DNA from: Mariniblastus sp.
GTDB taxonomy: Bacteria; Planctomycetota; Planctomycetia; Pirellulales; Pirellulaceae
Direction of reading: 5' to 3'
Assembly (NCBI GenBank): GCA_029251085.1
Contig: JAQXDZ010000096.1
Span: 44,608-108,607 of the forward strand
DNA: 64,000 nucleotides
Shown: positions 61,103 to 64,000 of the stretch, piece after piece
How positions within the stretch are numbered: the stretch's first letter is position 1
Layout of the letters: each line of letters begins with the position of its first letter
Translations under genes and position numbers: made by a program
Notes under the pieces: generated by a model
Told to the model about the DNA's origin: nothing
The model's database searches: none
Seen by the model: only the letters and a program-made list of their open reading frames with translations

Positions 61103-64000
61103 CTACCCGATAAAGTAGTCAGAGAAGAATACATCTCGACTGCCGTCAGAGAATGACCAAGATCCAACACCACCATCTTGCCCAGAGAATTGACGTCCAT
61201 CGTCGTCAGCATCCCCAGTCAGATCGATGATGTTTAGTCCGCCACCGCCAAAGAAACTGAAGGCGGTCGAAGAACTTGGCGTGACCAAGACCTCGTTGCG
61301 ATAATTGGTTGTATCCAACCGCAAGGTTTCAACGGTATTGTCATACGTGATTCCGGCGAAGAACGAATTCGGTCCTCCCGGCGTGCTTCGCAAGAACCCT
61401 GCTCCAACTTCGTAATCAGCAGATGCTACCTTGCCAACATCGTTCATGTAGATCCGATCGTTGCCAAGTCCCATCGAGATGTCGATTGTACCGTAGAGAT
61501 CGTTCAGATTACCGACGTTAGCCGAAAGCGATGACCCGAGCGTAACGTTATCGTTTCCAACACCCGTATTGATCGTGGTTGTCGTATCAGCACCTACACC
61601 AGAAACAATTACATAATCGTCATTACTTCCTGTATCGATGTTGAGCACTTTCGATGTTGCCGGCCCAAAGCTTGACCTTACATGGACGAGATCCTTACCG
61701 GACTCGGTCATGATGTTCGTGACAGGGGAGCTTAGCCCGTAAACCGTCACATTGTCGTCCAAACCTTCGGTGAACAAATTCATCGTTTCGGTTTTGTCGG
61801 TGTAAAGAATGCTTTGTTGAGGAGTCAACATCACACCCGAACGGAAGGTGACGAAGTCACCAACAACTGTTCCGTAAACATCGAGGTTGTCTACACCAAC
61901 GACTCCGGAGTCACGAGCGACGACGAGACGACTGGAGCGGTCTGCAATTTGAATCTCGTAATTGTCAGACCCTTCTTGACCATCGATATAAGCGTCACCG
62001 TAGGATGCTTTCGACACTAAGAACGAATCATCGCCCGTTCCGCCGAATGCCGTAAAGTTACCGGAAACAGTTCCAGATTCAATGTCGATCGTGTCATCCC
62101 CGGCATCTCCGTTAACCAGAAGACTTCCGACCTGTTCGTAGTTATTGACATCAATGATGTCATCGCCAGCTCCGCCGATGATACGGACGAAGTTGACAGG
62201 GACCGAGTTAACCGTAATTTCATCGTTACCACCGCGGGCACTGACGAACAACGATTCGTAATTTTCGTTGAACATAAGGTTGTCAGTTTGAACAGCGAAC
62301 GCCTCACCACTGAGTGACAGGGTGTCATCTCCATTGGTCAAGTACGCGATCAATCGATCCGATCCAACGACACCCGAATCCAATGCGAACAGGAATCGAT
62401 TATTGTTTGACCCCATCGAGTACTGGTAGAGGTCAGATCCTTCTTCACCATCTGCTGAAACGGCACCCAGGGCACCTTGCGAGACAGTAAATCGGTCGTT
62501 CCCACCGCCACCGATCATGTTCAGCGTATGTGTCGGCAGTAAGTTATTGACATTGAACCCATCGGAGTGGTTATCCGAACCCGTAAGTTCAATTCCACCG
62601 ATGCCGTTCTCCACACTGAATGACCCAGATGCCGAGTAAACAATCGGAACCGCAGACATTCCCGTGATTCGATCTTTAGAAACGACAACCATGTTTGTCT
62701 TGGTTTGATAACCAAGGACTTCCAAACGGTTTCTATCCGCTCCACCGTCAACTTCAATCGCTCCCGAGGCCCCCATTGGCCCGTGGTTCACGATATCAAA
62801 CAAATCCTCTCCGGCTTCACCGAAGAACTTGCTGACGCCTGTCGCGAGATTAATCGAGAAGTAATCCGCATCGTTTCCGCCGAAGAATTCGCCGTTTCCA
62901 GTCGTTTCAGCGACATAGAAACCGTCGACACCATCTCCACCGTAAAATTCCGCATCCCCTGATGAAGTGGCAACATTAAAGACGTCCGTTCCGGCTTGTC
63001 CCATGAAGACGTTGCCATCGGAGGTCATATCAATATTGAAGGTGTCTGCGTCGTCCCCGCCCTTGAATCGACTGTCACCAATCGTCGAGTGAACATTGAA
63101 GGTATCGTCACCGCCAAGTCCATCGTACTCTTCGGATTCAACACCGGTCATGACGACCATTCCGCCGTTCACAACTGGAGCATTTTGATCAATTTCAAAG
63201 ACGTCTGCGTTCTCAGTTCCAAAACCAAAGAATCGATCGTTTTCACTTCCAACACTGTCGGTGATCGTTACATCTGTATTCGGCTTAAAGTGAACGGTGT
63301 AGGAATCATCCCCGGCGTCACCGTTGAGGTTGACGATTCCCGACCCACTCTCGTTAACAACAAAACTGTCAGCTCCGTCGTTACCGGATAGATTAATCAC
63401 ACCGGTGAACATATCGGTGGTCGTCACGTTAAAGACGTCGTCGCCGCCTAAACCGTCAATGGAGTACTCTTCAATCCCAATGATTGACCACTGATGCCCA
63501 TTAACAATTGCCGATTCTGTATCACCACCAAGATCGAATACATCATCAAACTCAGTTCCAGTCGCGACGAGTTTATCATTCTCCGCGTTTACCGAGTCAA
63601 TGATACTGAAGGTAGCTGCGGGATCTACTGAATTGACGTAGTAGGTATCATCACCCACCTCGCCTTTAAGTTCGATACCGCCGACTCCAGTTCCCTCAAC
63701 GAAAAACTCATCGTTGCCGTCACCGGCCATTGCGAGAATGCCTGCAGCACTTCCAGAACTATCGTCAATGGTAATCGTGTCGGCATCGACACCTGCGTCA
63801 ATGGTCAAATCACCTGTTCCAAGAGCAGTTACCAGGAAGGAGTCTCCACCTTCATCACCAGAAAGCATTAATTCACCGGAACCGATATCCGAAACATTAA
63901 ACTGGTCGCCACCAGCTTCACCGCTTAGCATCACACCGCCACCCGAGTTGATGACATTAAACACATCGCCAGCGTCACCTGAGTTGACCGTCACAATTCC
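61103..64000 (-). CDS. Giant Asp/Gly-rich repeat surface protein, C-terminal part
   Basis: The frame is open through the right edge, so the N-terminus lies outside; 965 codons are visible. The protein consists of beta-roll-like units with the pattern G-D-x-G-x-D-x-F-x-V, as in SGEAGGDQFNV, SGDEGGDSFLV and GEAGEDLFDI. This composition is typical of calcium-binding RTX-like or planctomycete giant surface proteins. A run of five 20-residue units occurs at about 62780-63090, and a larger module DS-x-x-x-E/G-x-D-x-L is repeated four times. No cell-anchoring signal is visible at the end (SFSDGSRDVFFSDYFIG). Role: probably surface adhesion or structure. Confidence 0.88.
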   Translation of the reverse strand, partial: GIVTVNSGDAGDVFNVINSGGGVMLSGEAGGDQFNVSDIGSGELMLSGDEGGDSFLVTALGTGDLTIDAGVDADTITIDDSSGSAAGILAMAGDGNDEFFVEGTGVGGIELKGEVGDDTYYVNSVDPAATFSIIDSVNAENDKLVATGTEFDDVFDLGGDTESAIVNGHQWSIIGIEEYSIDGLGGDDVFNVTTTDMFTGVINLSGNDGADSFVVNESGSGIVNLNGDAGDDSYTVHFKPNTDVTITDSVGSENDRFFGFGTENADVFEIDQNAPVVNGGMVVMTGVESEEYDGLGGDDTFNVHSTIGDSRFKGGDDADTFNIDMTSDGNVFMGQAGTDVFNVATSSGDAEFYGGDGVDGFYVAETTGNGEFFGGNDADYFSINLATGVSKFFGEAGEDLFDIVNHGPMGASGAIEVDGGADRNRLEVLGYQTKTNMVVVSKDRITGMSAVPIVYSASGSFSVENGIGGIELTGSDNHSDGFNVNNLLPTHTLNMIGGGGNDRFTVSQGALGAVSADGEEGSDLYQYSMGSNNNRFLFALDSGVVGSDRLIAYLTNGDDTLSLSGEAFAVQTDNLMFNENYESLFVSARGGNDEITVNSVPVNFVRIIGGAGDDIIDVNNYEQVGSLLVNGDAGDDTIDIESGTVSGNFTAFGGTGDDSFLVSKASYGDAYIDGQEGSDNYEIQIADRSSRLVVARDSGVVGVDNLDVYGTVVGDFVTFRSGVMLTPQQSILYTDKTETMNLFTEGLDDNVTVYGLSSPVTNIMTESGKDLVHVRSSFGPATSKVLNIDTGSNDDYVIVSGVGADTTTTINTGVGNDNVTLGSSLSANVGNLNDLYGTIDISMGLGNDRIYMNDVGKVASADYEVGAGFLRSTPGGPNSFFAGITYDNTVETLRLDTTNYRNEVLVTPSSSTAFSFFGGGGLNIIDLTGDADDDGRQFSGQDGGVGSWSFSDGSRDVFFSDYFIG

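Overview
The window reads as chromosomal DNA of a planctomycete, most likely of the Pirellulaceae type. This is inferred from gene content, not from a marker gene. The indicators are: a Tat-exported Gfo/Idh/MocA oxidoreductase; a DUF11-repeat envelope protein; a Ser/Thr kinase with an RDD membrane domain; a pyrophosphate-type phosphofructokinase; a multihaem cytochrome fused to HEAT and TPR repeats; very large Asp/Gly-rich repeat proteins; and frequent TTG/GTG starts. There is no rRNA, tRNA, CRISPR array, insertion sequence or prophage. Genes are spread over both strands in short operons with many clear intrinsic terminators.

Layout. 1-7.8 kb (minus strand): the end of a SAM-dependent spermidine-synthase-like gene, a DoxX-like membrane protein plus Tat oxidoreductase operon, and a pair of membrane-anchored TPR proteins. 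8.3-11 kb: a secreted protein with a long Pro/Ala/Val/Glu-rich arm, two cysteine clusters and a beta-barrel-like end. 11-16.6 kb: VOC protein, ThiF/MoeB-type E1 enzyme, a short UvrA paralogue lacking the insertion domain, and an acryloyl-CoA-reductase-like enzyme. 16.8-24.9 kb (plus): kinase, cupin, DUF11 protein, aldose epimerase and M24 peptidase. 25-28.8 kb: accB, accC and PPi-dependent phosphofructokinase. 28.9-33.1 kb: a threonine-to-glycine island with an XRE-cupin regulator divergent from tdh, kbl and a threonine aldolase. 33.3-38.2 kb: flhA, fliA (sigma-28) and flgM (anti-sigma). 38.7-42.6 kb: FHA-GAF-PP2C phosphatase and a GH10-like protein. 42.6-46.5 kb (minus): lipoprotein with a degenerate transglutaminase-like domain, kdsA and a lipid-kinase-family protein. 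46.9-52.2 kb (minus): octahaem cytochrome, nitrilase-family amidase and alkaline phosphatase. 52.3-58.9 kb (plus): an unrecognised two-domain protein, then an Omp85-type system split into one POTRA-only lipoprotein and two barrel proteins. 59-64 kb: sirtuin, zinc alcohol dehydrogenase and the 3' end of a giant repeat protein.

How the genes fit together. Envelope biogenesis is a recurrent theme: kdsA for the Kdo of LPS, split Omp85 genes, several exported repeat proteins and lipoproteins. A second theme is acetyl-CoA metabolism: accB/accC use acetyl-CoA and tdh/kbl make it, and a 19-base element with one mismatch lies upstream of both accB and kbl. The best leads for something undescribed are: a near-perfect orphan sigma-54 promoter (46719-46735) firing into a gap convergent with the alkaline phosphatase gene; the unrecognised 491-residue protein at 52343-53818; the split Omp85 cluster; and the shortened UvrA paralogue. 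All functional statements come from reading motifs by eye; no database search was run.
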